Assembly: GCF_025145285.1 (NCBI RefSeq)
Contig: NZ_CP102251.1
Location: 2,108,001 to 2,172,000, forward strand
Direction of reading: 5' to 3'
From: Alistipes onderdonkii
GTDB lineage: Bacteria; Bacteroidota; Bacteroidia; Bacteroidales; Rikenellaceae
Length of the DNA: 64,000 nt
Position numbers and translations under genes: made by a program
The notes under the pieces: model-generated
What the model saw: the letters and a program-made list of their open reading frames with translations, nothing else
Told to the model about the DNA's origin: nothing
Database searches by the model: none
Shown: positions 54,891-63,958 of the stretch, piece after piece
Numbering within the stretch: the stretch's first letter is position 1
Layout: each line of letters opens with the position of its first letter

Positions 54891-56315
54891 ATGAAAGGAA
54901 TACTGAGGATGGGGCTGGTCGCCGTTGCGGCGCTCGCCGCGGCCTGCGCACCCCGCGAAAGGACGCTCGTATTGCTGTCGACGAACGACATGCACGCAAA
55001 GATACAGAATTTCCCGCGGCTGGCGTCGGCCGTCGAGGCGTGCCGCGATACGGCCCAACTGGTGGTGCTGGTCGATGCCGGCGACCGCTGGACGGGGAAT
55101 GCCTATGTGGACATGGCGCCGACGCCCGGTATGCCGATGATCGCCCTGATGAACGAACTGGGGTATGACGTGGCGACGCTGGGCAACCATGAATTCGACC
55201 ACGGGCAGGCGTTCCTGGGGCGGATGATCGACAGCATGGACTTCGAGGTGGTCTGCGCCAACGTGGTGAGCGACACCTGCACATTTCCCCGGCTGCCGCC
55301 CTATACGGTCATCGACCGGGACGGGATCCGGATCGGGTTCGTCGGTGTGGTGACCAACTACGAGGGGCCGGGGCATCCGGCGGGCAATGAATCGAGTTTC
55401 GCGGGGCTGGAGTTTCCCGACCCGCAGGCGATGGCCCTCGAATATGCCGCGGAGCTGCGGCCGGAGTGCGACGTGCTGGTGCTCGTGTCGCATATGGGCG
55501 ACGACCGCGATGCGGAACTGCTGGGCCGTGGCCCGTCGCAGTACGACGTGGTGATCGGCGGGCATACGCATGAGGAGGTCGATACGCTGATCGGCGGCAC
55601 GCTGCTGACCCAGACGGGCAAAGACCTGCGGAACATCGGCGTGACGACCGTACGGATGAAGGGGAATAAGGTCGCAGGGGTCGATTACCGGATCGTCCCG
55701 CTCGCCGATTACGAGCCGGATATCCTCTACCAGAAACAGGTCGAGGCTTACTATGCCGACCCGGAGCTGAACAGACCCGTCGGGCGGTTCGGCAATGCCG
55801 CCGACAAGTGGGGGCTTGCCAACTGGATGGCTGCGGCGGTAGCCGACGAGGCCGATGCCGACGTCGGTTTCTACCACATCGGCGGCGTGCGCCTCGATTC
55901 GATCCCCGCGGGCGGGGTGAGCGCGGCGAAGGTATACGGGCTGGAGCCGTTCGGAACGCTGGTCGCCGAGATGGAGATGACGCCCGCCCAGATGCGCCGC
56001 ATGATCGTGTCGAAGTACAACGACCCGGTGAACGCCAAGGAGGCGCACCGCATCGACCTGATTTCGACCACGCCCTATGTGATCGTCACCGATGCGGCGG
56101 ACAACGCCCTTGACGTGCAGTTCCCGAAGCTGCGCGAGGGGCGGAAGTACAAGGTCGCCGTGAGCGACTATATCTACCGGAATTACAAGGATATGGAATA
56201 TACCGGCGGGGAAATCACCGACGAGAAGGTGGCCGACATCCTGCTCGAAGGGCTCAGGGACGACAGCCCGCTGAAGATCGACAACACCCCGCGGCAGCGG
56301 GTGGTGCGCAAATAG
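54891..56315 (+). CDS. 5'-nucleotidase/2',3'-cyclic phosphodiesterase-type lipoprotein, 474 aa
   Basis: This is an UshA-type exported enzyme that hydrolyses nucleotides. The signal ends in a lipobox LAAAC (Cys 19). The metallophosphoesterase domain has STNDMHAK, VDAGDRWTG, LGNHEFDHG and GGHTHEEVD; the C-terminal substrate-binding domain (5'-nucleotidase C) covers about residues 290-460. The usual DxH motif is DMH, as expected. It stands alone on the plus strand between two unrelated genes. Confidence 0.92.
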   Translation: MKGILRMGLVAVAALAAACAPRERTLVLLSTNDMHAKIQNFPRLASAVEACRDTAQLVVLVDAGDRWTGNAYVDMAPTPGMPMIALMNELGYDVATLGNHEFDHGQAFLGRMIDSMDFEVVCANVVSDTCTFPRLPPYTVIDRDGIRIGFVGVVTNYEGPGHPAGNESSFAGLEFPDPQAMALEYAAELRPECDVLVLVSHMGDDRDAELLGRGPSQYDVVIGGHTHEEVDTLIGGTLLTQTGKDLRNIGVTTVRMKGNKVAGVDYRIVPLADYEPDILYQKQVEAYYADPELNRPVGRFGNAADKWGLANWMAAAVADEADADVGFYHIGGVRLDSIPAGGVSAAKVYGLEPFGTLVAEMEMTPAQMRRMIVSKYNDPVNAKEAHRIDLISTTPYVIVTDAADNALDVQFPKLREGRKYKVAVSDYIYRNYKDMEYTGGEITDEKVADILLEGLRDDSPLKIDNTPRQRVVRK

Positions 56316-56369
56316 GCGCCGCGGACGACGCCCGGAGGCTTCCGCGGGACGCAAATAACCGCCTGATTT

Positions 56370-56401
56370 TTTGCAGATTCGCAAAAAACCGTTACCTTTG
56401 T
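56370..56401 (+). promoter_or_regulatory. rpsA promoter
   Basis: TTTG at 56370-56373, a 19-base spacer and TACCTTTGT at 56393-56401 are an exact consensus. The leader is about 90 bases. Confidence 0.85.
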
Positions 56402-56497
56402 AGCCCTCACGTATGCGCATAAGGCGCGTAGGCGGGGGCTACGAGTTTAATTATTAATCATTTAACGAGCGATTGTATCGCAAAAAGAATTTCCATC

Positions 56498-58333
56498 ATG
56501 GAAGAAACGAAAAATGTAGTCACGAACGAGAATTTCGACTGGAACGCGTATGAAAACGACCTGGGAGTCTATGACCATCCCAAGGAGGAGATCGCAGAGG
56601 CTTACGACAAGACGCTTTCGAACGTCAACGTCGGCGAGGTCGTGGAAGGTACCGTTACGGGCATTACCAAGCGCGAGGTTCTCGTGAACATCGGCTACAA
56701 GAGCGAGGGCGTCATTCCCGTTTCCGAGTTCCGTTACAACCCCGACCTGAAGGTCGGCGACAAGATCGAGGTCTATGTCGAGTCGGCCGAGGACAAGGGC
56801 GGACAGCTGGTTCTTTCGCACAAGAAGGCACGTCAGCTCAAATCGTGGGATCGTGTGAACGAGGCCCTCGAGAAGGACGAAATCATCAAGGGTTACATCA
56901 AGTGCCGCACCAAGGGCGGTATGATCGTCGACGTATTCGGCATCGAGGCGTTCCTGCCCGGTTCGCAGATCGACGTGAAGCCCATCCGCGACTACGATGT
57001 ATACGTGGACAAGACCATGGAGTTCAAGGTGGTGAAAATCAACCAGGAGTTCCGCAACGTGGTCGTTTCGCACAAGGCGCTCATCGAGGCCGAACTCGAA
57101 GCGCAGAAGCAGGTTATCATGTCGAAACTCGAGAAGGGCCAGATCCTCGAGGGTACCGTCAAGAACATCACCTCGTACGGCGTATTCGTCGACCTGGGCG
57201 GTGTGGACGGCCTGATCCATATCACCGACCTCTCGTGGGGCCGCGTGAACCACCCCGAAGAGATCGTGGCGCTCGACCAGAAGATCCAGGTCGTTATTCT
57301 CGATTTCGACGACGCCAAGAAGCGTATCGCACTGGGCCTGAAGCAGCTCACCCCGCATCCGTGGGAGGCGCTCGACCAGAACCTCAAGGTCGGCGACAAG
57401 GTCAAGGGCCGCGTGGTCGTGATGGCCGACTACGGCGCATTCGTGGAGATCGCCCCCGGTGTTGAGGGACTGATCCACGTGTCGGAGATGTCGTGGAGCC
57501 AGCACCTGCGCTCGGCGCAGGAGTTCATGAAGGTCGGCGACGAAGTCGAGGCCGTCATCCTGACGCTCGACCGCGAGGAGCGCAAGATGTCGCTGGGCAT
57601 CAAGCAGCTTACGCCCGATCCCTGGGAAAATATCGAAACCAAGTATCCCGTCGGCACGAAGTGCACGGCCAAGGTGCGCAACTTTACCAACTTCGGTATC
57701 TTCGTTGAGATCGAGGAGGGTATCGACGGCCTGATCCACATTTCCGACCTGAGCTGGACGAAGAAGGTAAAGCACCCCGGCGAATTCACGTCGGTGGGCG
57801 CTGACATCGACGTCGTGGTGCTCGAGATCGACAAGGAGAACCGCCGTCTGTCGCTGGGCCACAAGCAGCTTGAGGAGAACCCCTGGAACGAGTTCGAGAA
57901 CCAGTTCTCGGTAGACAGCATCCACGAGGGTACGATCACCGAGATGACCGACAAGGGCGCAGTCGTCGCACTGGGCGAGAACGTGGAGGGCTTCTGCCCC
58001 GCACGCCAGCTCACCAAAGAGGATGGCACGACGCCGAAGGTGGGCGACAAGCTCGACTTCAAGGTGCTCGAGTTCTCGAAGGCTACCAAGCGCATCACCC
58101 TTTCGCACCTGCGTACGTATGAGGAGGCCAAGCGTGCCGAAGTGGCAGCCGAGAAGGCTGAGAAGCGTGCCGCCGCCGATGCTACGAAGTCGACCGTGAA
58201 GAAGATCAACGCTTCGGTCGAGAAGACGACGCTGGGCGACATCGCAGGTCTGGCCGCGCTGAAGAGCGCCATGGAGGCTGCCGAGGCGAAGAACGCCAAG
58301 AAGGCTGCCAAGGAAGAGAAGGCCGAGGAGTAA
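56498..58333 (+). CDS. rpsA: 30S ribosomal protein S1
   Basis: S1 binds mRNA on the small subunit and unfolds it; this matters in Bacteroidota, where Shine-Dalgarno pairing is little used. Six S1 (OB-fold) repeats are seen between about residues 40 and 550, for example VVEGTVTGITKREVLVNIGYKSEGVI, ILEGTVKNITSYGVFVDLGGVDGLIHI and CTAKVRNFTNFGIFVEIEEGIDGLIHI. The C-terminal tail is Ala/Lys/Glu-rich. The 611-aa length is slightly longer than E. coli S1. An exact promoter and a strong terminator frame it as a single gene. Confidence 0.97.
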   Translation: MEETKNVVTNENFDWNAYENDLGVYDHPKEEIAEAYDKTLSNVNVGEVVEGTVTGITKREVLVNIGYKSEGVIPVSEFRYNPDLKVGDKIEVYVESAEDKGGQLVLSHKKARQLKSWDRVNEALEKDEIIKGYIKCRTKGGMIVDVFGIEAFLPGSQIDVKPIRDYDVYVDKTMEFKVVKINQEFRNVVVSHKALIEAELEAQKQVIMSKLEKGQILEGTVKNITSYGVFVDLGGVDGLIHITDLSWGRVNHPEEIVALDQKIQVVILDFDDAKKRIALGLKQLTPHPWEALDQNLKVGDKVKGRVVVMADYGAFVEIAPGVEGLIHVSEMSWSQHLRSAQEFMKVGDEVEAVILTLDREERKMSLGIKQLTPDPWENIETKYPVGTKCTAKVRNFTNFGIFVEIEEGIDGLIHISDLSWTKKVKHPGEFTSVGADIDVVVLEIDKENRRLSLGHKQLEENPWNEFENQFSVDSIHEGTITEMTDKGAVVALGENVEGFCPARQLTKEDGTTPKVGDKLDFKVLEFSKATKRITLSHLRTYEEAKRAEVAAEKAEKRAAADATKSTVKKINASVEKTTLGDIAGLAALKSAMEAAEAKNAKKAAKEEKAEE

Positions 58334-58377
58334 TTCCCGCACGGAGGGACGGTGCAGCCGTCCGCCGATATATCGAA

Positions 58378-58412
58378 AGAACCGCAGGCATTGCGCCTGC
58401 GGTTCTTTTTTT
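58378..58412 (+). terminator. rpsA terminator
   Basis: A 12-bp GC-rich stem (58378-58389 and 58395-58406) with a 5-base loop is followed by six T. Confidence 0.93.
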
Positions 58413-58424
58413 GTGGGCGCGGGG

Positions 58425-58860
58425 AAAGGTGGGGCAGTTGGTCGCGGTTGGGAAAAGGATTGCGGGGCGGGGTGCGGATAGACTTGGGCGAAGGATAGGC
58501 CGGGAGCGGTGAAGGACTGCGGCGGAAAATGTGGGAGAGGAGGAGCGGCGGTAGGCAGGGAAAGGAGATGGGCGGGGCCGGGGCAAGGTAAGGAGATTGG
58601 GAAAAGGCTGTGCTGAAATCGGAGGCAGGACGGGTGCAGGACGGGGAAAAGCGGGACGGAATCGGAGATGGGTCGGGAACGGGATAGGGAACGGCGGGAC
58701 GGGAAACGGCGGCATGACGGGAGAGGAACAGGGTAAGGGGGACAGTATTGGAGTGACGGGAATGAGACGGTGAGAGGCGGGACGGAATCGGTGGCAGGAC
58801 GGGAGCGGTAAACAATATGGGAGCAGGTGCGGCGGGTTGAGACGGAGGGCTGGGCTTTTC
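58425..58860. repeat. purine-biased, degenerate-repeat intergenic stretch
   Basis: The plus strand is overwhelmingly G and A for about 435 bases, with recurring degenerate words such as GGCAGGACGGG, GGGACGGAATCGG (twice) and GGGAACGG. The complementary strand has almost no purines and therefore lacks stop codons in several frames, which creates long false reading frames. No recognisable protein is encoded. Confidence 0.75.
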
Positions 58861-58954
58861 GCCTCACCCCGGGAAAGTTTACCGCCGATTTCCTGGATGC
58901 GGGGCAATAACTCGGTAAATTTCGCGTCTTTTAATAAATCAATACCCGCGCCTG

Positions 58955-59608
58955 ATGAAAAAGCTGATTTTATCCCTGTTTTCGTTGTTTGCCGTTTTCG
59001 CGGGTGTTCCGCATAGCCTGGGGAACCCTGCTCCCGAGGAGGTTCGGGCGTCGCAGCCCGGCCGGGAGAGACGGCACGGGGGTTACTCGAAGGACAACTG
59101 GACGGTGTATTACGAGGGCCGGAAGGTGAAGGGTGCTTCGGCATCGTCGTTCACGGATCTCGGCGGCGGGTACGGTAAGGACAACTGGACGGTGTTTTTC
59201 CGCGGCCGGAAGGTCGAAGGGGCATCGGCTTCGTCGTTCGAGAGCCTCGGGAACGGGATAGGGAAAGACATCTGGCATACCTACCACTACGGGGAGCGGG
59301 ATGACGGGAGCGCGTTGTCGGGCGAAAGGTTGGGCGGCGGTTACTCGAAGGACAGCTGGACGGTGTATTACCGTGGCCGGAAGGTGGACGGGGCGTCGGC
59401 GATGACCTTCGAGAGTCTCGGAGACGGGTATGGAAAGGATGCCTGGAAGGTATTTTACATGGGCGGGGAGGTGAAGGGCGCCTCGGCACAAACGTTCGAA
59501 GAACTCGGGGAAGGATACGGGAAAGACGCATGGAAAGTCTATTACCGGGGGAAAGAGCTGCCGGGGGCATCGCCCGGTTCGTTCGAAGTGCCGCGCGACA
59601 GCTGGTGA
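58955..59608 (+). CDS. exported DKNYY-repeat protein, 217 aa
   Basis: After a signal peptide (about 1-23) the whole protein is built of six repeats of about 25-30 residues with the pattern GYxKDxWxVYYxGxxVxGASAxSFExLG, the DKNYY family pattern. The third repeat is variant (DIWHTYHYGERDDG). Such repeats form small beta units; their role is unknown, but exported members are common in Bacteroidota and Fusobacteria. A hairpin terminator follows at 59633-59666. Confidence 0.88.
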   Translation: MKKLILSLFSLFAVFAGVPHSLGNPAPEEVRASQPGRERRHGGYSKDNWTVYYEGRKVKGASASSFTDLGGGYGKDNWTVFFRGRKVEGASASSFESLGNGIGKDIWHTYHYGERDDGSALSGERLGGGYSKDSWTVYYRGRKVDGASAMTFESLGDGYGKDAWKVFYMGGEVKGASAQTFEELGEGYGKDAWKVYYRGKELPGASPGSFEVPRDSW

Positions 59609-59632
59609 GAAATGGCCGCCACCGGTATAATG

Positions 59633-59666
59633 ACAGTGCCCTTCCGAACGGAAAGGCACTGTTTTT
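59633..59666 (+). terminator. terminator of the DKNYY gene
   Basis: An 8-bp stem (59633-59640 and 59655-59662), extended inwards past one mismatch, is followed by a five-T run that starts at the last base of the stem. The longer reading frame of the next gene would start inside it, so the later ATG was chosen there. Confidence 0.85.
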
Positions 59667-59695
59667 GTTTTCCGCAGGGTAAACCCCGAGACGGA

Positions 59696-60616
59696 ATGAG
59701 CAGATTCAAACCCCACATCGCCCTGCTGATATGCAATATCGTATGGGCCATGGACTACCCGTTTTACAACATCGTATTGCCGCACTATGTCCACCCGATG
59801 GCCATGGTGGCGGGATCGCTGGTCGTCACGGCGCTTTTTTCGCTCGTGCCGCTGCTGTGGCAGAAGGCCGAACGGGTCTCGCGCGCCGACATCCGCAAGC
59901 TGATCGGCGCCGCGCTGCTGATCGGAGTGCTGCGCAAGGTATTCATCATGTACGGACTTTCGATGACTTCGCCCATCGACGGATCGATCATCGACACCAT
60001 CGTCCCGCTGCTGGTGCTGCTGCTCTCCGTATTGCTGGGCATGGATCGCTTCACGAAGCTCAAGGTCTCGGGGCTGGTGCTCGGCATGGCCGGCGCCGTG
60101 GCCGTGGTGCTGACGGGTGCGTCGTCGTCGCACCAGCATTCGCATGTCTGGGGCAACGTGATGATCATGCTGTGCGCCTGCGCCACGTCGCTGTACATGG
60201 TGTGGTTCAAAGCCCTGGTTGCCAGGTACCGCATCACCACCGTGCTGCGCTGGGTATACTGCGTGGCGGCCGTCGTTGCGCTGCCCTTCGGGCTGAAGGA
60301 GATCATCCACACCGACTATGCCGCCATAGCCGGCCATGCGCTTTTCCCGACGCTCTTCGTGCTGACGGTGCCGACCTATCTGCCGAACCTGATGCTGAAC
60401 TATGCGCTCAAGAGCGTACCGGCCACGGTGTCGAGCATCTACACCTACCTGCAGCCCGTGCTGGCGATCGCCATTTCGGTCGGGATGGGGCTGGACAAGC
60501 TGCATGCCGATACGGTGGTCTTCGCGTTGGTGATCTTTGTCGGCGTGGCGCTCGTGCTGCGTTCCTACTCCGTGCCGCCGACACAAAAGGGTGCCGCAGT
60601 TTTGGAGAGGAAGTAA
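59696..60616 (+). CDS. DMT-family transporter (EamA domains), 306 aa
   Basis: This inner-membrane protein has ten predicted membrane segments arranged as two EamA repeats, e.g. IALLICNIVWAMDYPFYNIV at the start and PATVSSIYTYLQPVLAIAIS in the second repeat. Members export or import metabolites; no substrate can be assigned. The Met at 59696 lies beyond the terminator of the DKNYY gene and begins the first membrane segment. A terminator at 60618-60650 follows at once. Confidence 0.88.
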   Translation: MSRFKPHIALLICNIVWAMDYPFYNIVLPHYVHPMAMVAGSLVVTALFSLVPLLWQKAERVSRADIRKLIGAALLIGVLRKVFIMYGLSMTSPIDGSIIDTIVPLLVLLLSVLLGMDRFTKLKVSGLVLGMAGAVAVVLTGASSSHQHSHVWGNVMIMLCACATSLYMVWFKALVARYRITTVLRWVYCVAAVVALPFGLKEIIHTDYAAIAGHALFPTLFVLTVPTYLPNLMLNYALKSVPATVSSIYTYLQPVLAIAISVGMGLDKLHADTVVFALVIFVGVALVLRSYSVPPTQKGAAVLERK

Positions 60617-60617
60617 T

Positions 60618-60650
60618 ACAAAGAGAGCGGATTGCTCTCTTTGTTGTTTA
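60618..60650 (+). terminator. terminator of the DMT transporter gene
   Basis: An 11-bp stem (60618-60628 and 60634-60644) follows two bases after the stop codon and leads into a T-rich tract interrupted by G. Confidence 0.8.
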
Positions 60651-60695
60651 TGTCTATATGTCGATCCCGAGTGGCCGTGGTTTATTTCGCGACTC

Positions 60696-62618
60696 TTATT
60701 GGGTGATTCCCGGCCAATCATCCGTACGGAATGGCCCGGCAGGAAGTCCGGCAGCGTTGAACAGGTTGGACTGTGGGTTATTGGCCCATGCATAGCGTAA
60801 CGCTACGGGCACGGTGACGGCATCGCTTTTTACGATGACCTTGCCATCTTCGATCCATGCTTTAGCCCAATGGAAGATGCGATCTTCCCCAGCCACAGCG
60901 AAGCCTCGGATGTACCCATATTTGTCGCGTACGATCAGCTTGGAGGCCGGGGTGTCAAACGTCACCTCGGTATGCCCGTCTACGAAGCGTGCCGAAATGA
61001 ATGTCGGACCCGAGCACACCGTCCCCGTGTGGCCATACTCCTCATGCAATGCCTGGAGTGCGAGCCGTAATCCGACATCCTGCTTGTTGCGCGGGTGTAT
61101 GTCGTTGGCATTGCCGATGTCGATGATCACGGCCTGCCCGGTACGGGGTTGCGAGAGAGTCATAGTTTGCGCTTCGCGCAGTTCGGCCCACTGGCTTTCG
61201 GCCGGGAGAGTGTCTTCTGCCATGAAATCGGCCAGTTGCACCCAATAAAACGGGAAATCGTAGCCCCATTTGTTACGCCAGTTCCGGATCAGGTTGGGAA
61301 ACAGGGTGCGGTAGCTGAGCGCATTCCAGACATTGTTTTCGCCCTGATACCAGATCGTACCTTTGATGCGGAATCCGACGAGAGGATTTATCATTGAGTT
61401 GTAGAGTGTTGAATAGTAGACATTGGGATTGTGGGCGACGATTCCGTAGTCGGTATTGAGGACGGAGCCTTTGTATTGCCACTCTCCGGCCAGTGGGTAG
61501 GATTTCCCCGCGACATGCAGGGAAAGTTCTTCCGGGTCACTCCAGAAGCCGCCACCACCGCCGATATCAGTTATTCGGACAGTGAGCGTGTTATGGCCGC
61601 CTTTCAGGATGCCCTCGCCGATGTCATAGTTGCGCAGGTAGGTATGACCGTTGATGCGCCCGACCTCGACGCCATTGACCCAAGTGATGTCGTTGTCGTC
61701 GATCATACCCAGTGATAGTTTCGCAGGTTTGCCTGCTGCCTCTTCGGGGAGGTTGAGTTCGTAACGGAACCATACGTGCCCGTCGGACATACCGAGCGGC
61801 GTGGTAACCCACTCTTGAGGGACGGCCATCGTTGACCATTGCGACAGGTCACCCGGGTCGTCGTACCATCGGGCTGCAAGTGCCGGGTCGTTGTTGAATG
61901 CTGAGGCATACTCCGCCTGCCTTGGCTCGCCCGTAACACGTGTCATGTCGCGCAATACCCGTTTGAAAGCAGGGTTATACCCGCGGGTTGCGACTTTGCC
62001 TTCGAGGGCTTCGTAGGATTCTGGGCTTGTCCAGACCTCAATATCAGTCCCGCCCCATGACGAATTGATGATGCCGATGGGGATACCCAATTCCTGCCAT
62101 AACTTGCGAGCGAAGAAATAGCCTACGGCGGTGAAATGAGGAACGGTTTCTGGTGAGCAGACTTCCCATTTCCCGGAAAGATCCTCCTGTGGGTCGGCCG
62201 ACATCGCCTTCTTGACGGTGAAACTACGTATTTGGGGGTAGTCGGCTGCAGTGACCTCTTGTTGGAGGTTGTCGAGACCTTGTGCCGGTGTCCACTCCAT
62301 GTTGGACTGTCCGCTGCAGAGCCAGACCTCGCCGACAAGCACGTTACTGTATTCGAGGGTGTTGTCTTTTCCGCGAATCGTCATGGTGTAGGGGCCGCCG
62401 GCTTCCATCGGCGCTAGTGTTACGCTCCACCTGCCGTTTTTGTCCGCCTTCGTGCCGAGGCTTTGACCGTTAAAAAGTAGAAGTACCTTTTCATTGCGCG
62501 TGGCGGTGCCCCATACTTTGACGGGTTCACCACGCTGAAGTACCATGTTGGAGCCAAAAATGGTGGCGGGTTTGATTTCTGCATGCAATGGGAATACAAT
62601 TGCCAGAAGCAGTGTCAA
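60696..62618 (-). CDS. sialate O-acetylesterase-type enzyme, probable 1-base deletion at its start
   Basis: This family removes O-acetyl groups from sialic acids, or acetyl groups from hemicelluloses, outside the cell. The SGNH-type motif is GEVWLCSGQSNMEW, with a GTIWYQGEN block and a C-terminal catalytic Asp/His region DIHPRNKQDVG; a beta-sandwich (DNDITWVNGVEVGRI) is inserted. The open frame has no ATG: it begins with TTG at 62618 inside a hydrophobic stretch lacking basic residues. An ATG at 62641-62639 starts a perfect basic signal peptide but runs into TGA (62617-62615). One extra T in the run at 62617-62620 would join the two, so a base appears to be missing. Confidence 0.85.
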   Translation of the reverse strand: MTLLLAIVFPLHAEIKPATIFGSNMVLQRGEPVKVWGTATRNEKVLLLFNGQSLGTKADKNGRWSVTLAPMEAGGPYTMTIRGKDNTLEYSNVLVGEVWLCSGQSNMEWTPAQGLDNLQQEVTAADYPQIRSFTVKKAMSADPQEDLSGKWEVCSPETVPHFTAVGYFFARKLWQELGIPIGIINSSWGGTDIEVWTSPESYEALEGKVATRGYNPAFKRVLRDMTRVTGEPRQAEYASAFNNDPALAARWYDDPGDLSQWSTMAVPQEWVTTPLGMSDGHVWFRYELNLPEEAAGKPAKLSLGMIDDNDITWVNGVEVGRINGHTYLRNYDIGEGILKGGHNTLTVRITDIGGGGGFWSDPEELSLHVAGKSYPLAGEWQYKGSVLNTDYGIVAHNPNVYYSTLYNSMINPLVGFRIKGTIWYQGENNVWNALSYRTLFPNLIRNWRNKWGYDFPFYWVQLADFMAEDTLPAESQWAELREAQTMTLSQPRTGQAVIIDIGNANDIHPRNKQDVGLRLALQALHEEYGHTGTVCSGPTFISARFVDGHTEVTFDTPASKLIVRDKYGYIRGFAVAGEDRIFHWAKAWIEDGKVIVKSDAVTVPVALRYAWANNPQSNLFNAAGLPAGPFRTDDWPGITQ

Positions 62619-62745
62619 AAGGGATAAAATTTGAATTTCATGGGCTTAAAATTAGTAAAAATTGATTCGGTTGAGGATGACGGGAACCGGAGTTCGCCGG
62701 GGCTGATGGATTTTTACTGGGCATGCGGCAGCGGCCTGGTGATAA

Positions 62746-63891
62746 CTAACGTTCGGTATAGTGGTGGTAGCCGGGGTTTTCCCTTATAAACTGGGCGTAT
62801 TCATCCCACAATTCTTGGATAGTAGTATCCTTGCCGAAGACGGCTTTGACCCCTGCGTCGAAACTCCACGGGTATAGAGTGCGCATCGTATCGTGGAACT
62901 TGCGCAGAGCATCGGGGTCTTTTGTCCGAAACCATTGTAGGAAAAAACCAGTGGTCGTGTAGCCCTGCATCCAATTCCCGTCGGGGTCGGGGCGACGCTG
63001 CTTGTGGAAGCCTGCGTCGATCCTCACGGCATCGGCCATGCCTTCGATGGCGGCCCAGTACTCCGATTGTCCGTCATATCTCCCGCACCCTTTGGGTTGA
63101 TGCTGATAACCGTGGGTGAGTTCGTGGTAGAGGATACCTCTGGTTTCGTCGCAAAATTCGAGGATTGAATTCCGGGCGGTGCGTTCGATGTACCGAGTGC
63201 TGAAGCTGATGAATATGTCGGGTGCCTCGCCACTTTTGGCAGAGATGCCGTCGTAGTCCTTCAGTTCATAAGTTATTCGGTCGATTCTGTTTCGGTTTTC
63301 CGGGTTGTCGTCCGTCCAGAAGAGGATTTCACAAACTTTGCGGGCATGATAGCGGATATAGGATTCTGGATCGGTTATCGTTTCCCGATAAATGCGCGAA
63401 CCGTCCGTATGGGGTGAGCTGTAATGAAACACCACGTCAGGATATGTGAAATCCTCCCATCCTTCGTGGGGATTGCTGTCGAAAAACCGGAATCCGTGTG
63501 ATCCCCGCGTGGTGAGTGTGTCTCCCGAGACGGTTTCGATGATGAATGCGTATTTACTGTATTTCCCGGGGAGCTGAACTGCATATTCCCTTTCCGTGTA
63601 GCGTGCCCAGAAGGTTTGGTCGAGGCGTTGGTCGATCTTGACCCATTTTTTCTCGTTGTCCGAACCCCAGAGCGACCAATTGCGGGGATCGTCTTCGGGA
63701 TGAGCCGTATTCACGAGCCAGTAGCCTCGGACGGCATTCCCGGACGGCGCGTCGAAAACAATCTTTTTACAGCCGTCAAGCGATCTTTTCTCCGGTTCGA
63801 AGGATATGCTCGGGTGGGTACCCGCGATGTGACAGTTTGTGCCCAGAGCCATGGCCACCAAAACGGTGGAAAGCAGGTATGTCTTTCGCAT
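62746..63891 (-). CDS. BSP-family metallopeptidase-like exported protein, 381 aa
   Basis: This resembles the plant and bacterial basic secretory protein family, putative zinc peptidases. It has an N-terminal signal (about 1-20, possible lipobox GTNC), a discoidin-like beta domain (about 25-140, SLWGSDNEKKWVKIDQ) and a C-terminal domain with the zinc motif HELTH (His 256, Glu 257, His 260) within RGILYHELTHGYQ, followed by EYWAAIEGMADAVRI. Bacteroidales homologues often lie in host-glycan or glycoprotein loci. It lies 127 bases upstream of the O-acetylesterase frame on the same strand. Confidence 0.85.
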   Translation of the reverse strand: MRKTYLLSTVLVAMALGTNCHIAGTHPSISFEPEKRSLDGCKKIVFDAPSGNAVRGYWLVNTAHPEDDPRNWSLWGSDNEKKWVKIDQRLDQTFWARYTEREYAVQLPGKYSKYAFIIETVSGDTLTTRGSHGFRFFDSNPHEGWEDFTYPDVVFHYSSPHTDGSRIYRETITDPESYIRYHARKVCEILFWTDDNPENRNRIDRITYELKDYDGISAKSGEAPDIFISFSTRYIERTARNSILEFCDETRGILYHELTHGYQHQPKGCGRYDGQSEYWAAIEGMADAVRIDAGFHKQRRPDPDGNWMQGYTTTGFFLQWFRTKDPDALRKFHDTMRTLYPWSFDAGVKAVFGKDTTIQELWDEYAQFIRENPGYHHYTER

Positions 63892-63958
63892 GCTCTATAA
63901 TGTTTTTATGCGTTTTACGGAATTTTCGTGTTTGTTTTGATCTGTTTGTCGCCATCGG

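Noticed and set aside
54861..56420. 519-codon frame opposite the nucleotidase-like gene
   Set aside because: His/Arg-rich antisense shadow of a gene with clear metallophosphoesterase motifs.
56400..56443. Hairpin at the rpsA start as an S1 autoregulatory leader
   Set aside because: The left arm overlaps the promoter -7 box, so it would be missing from the RNA.
56462..58867. 801-codon minus-strand frame over rpsA and the purine-rich stretch
   Set aside because: It is antisense to rpsA and continues only because the pyrimidine-rich strand lacks stop codons.
58206..59144. Pro-rich minus-strand frame across the purine-biased region
   Set aside because: The low-complexity Pro/Ser/Arg sequence follows from base composition; no start, promoter or family was found.
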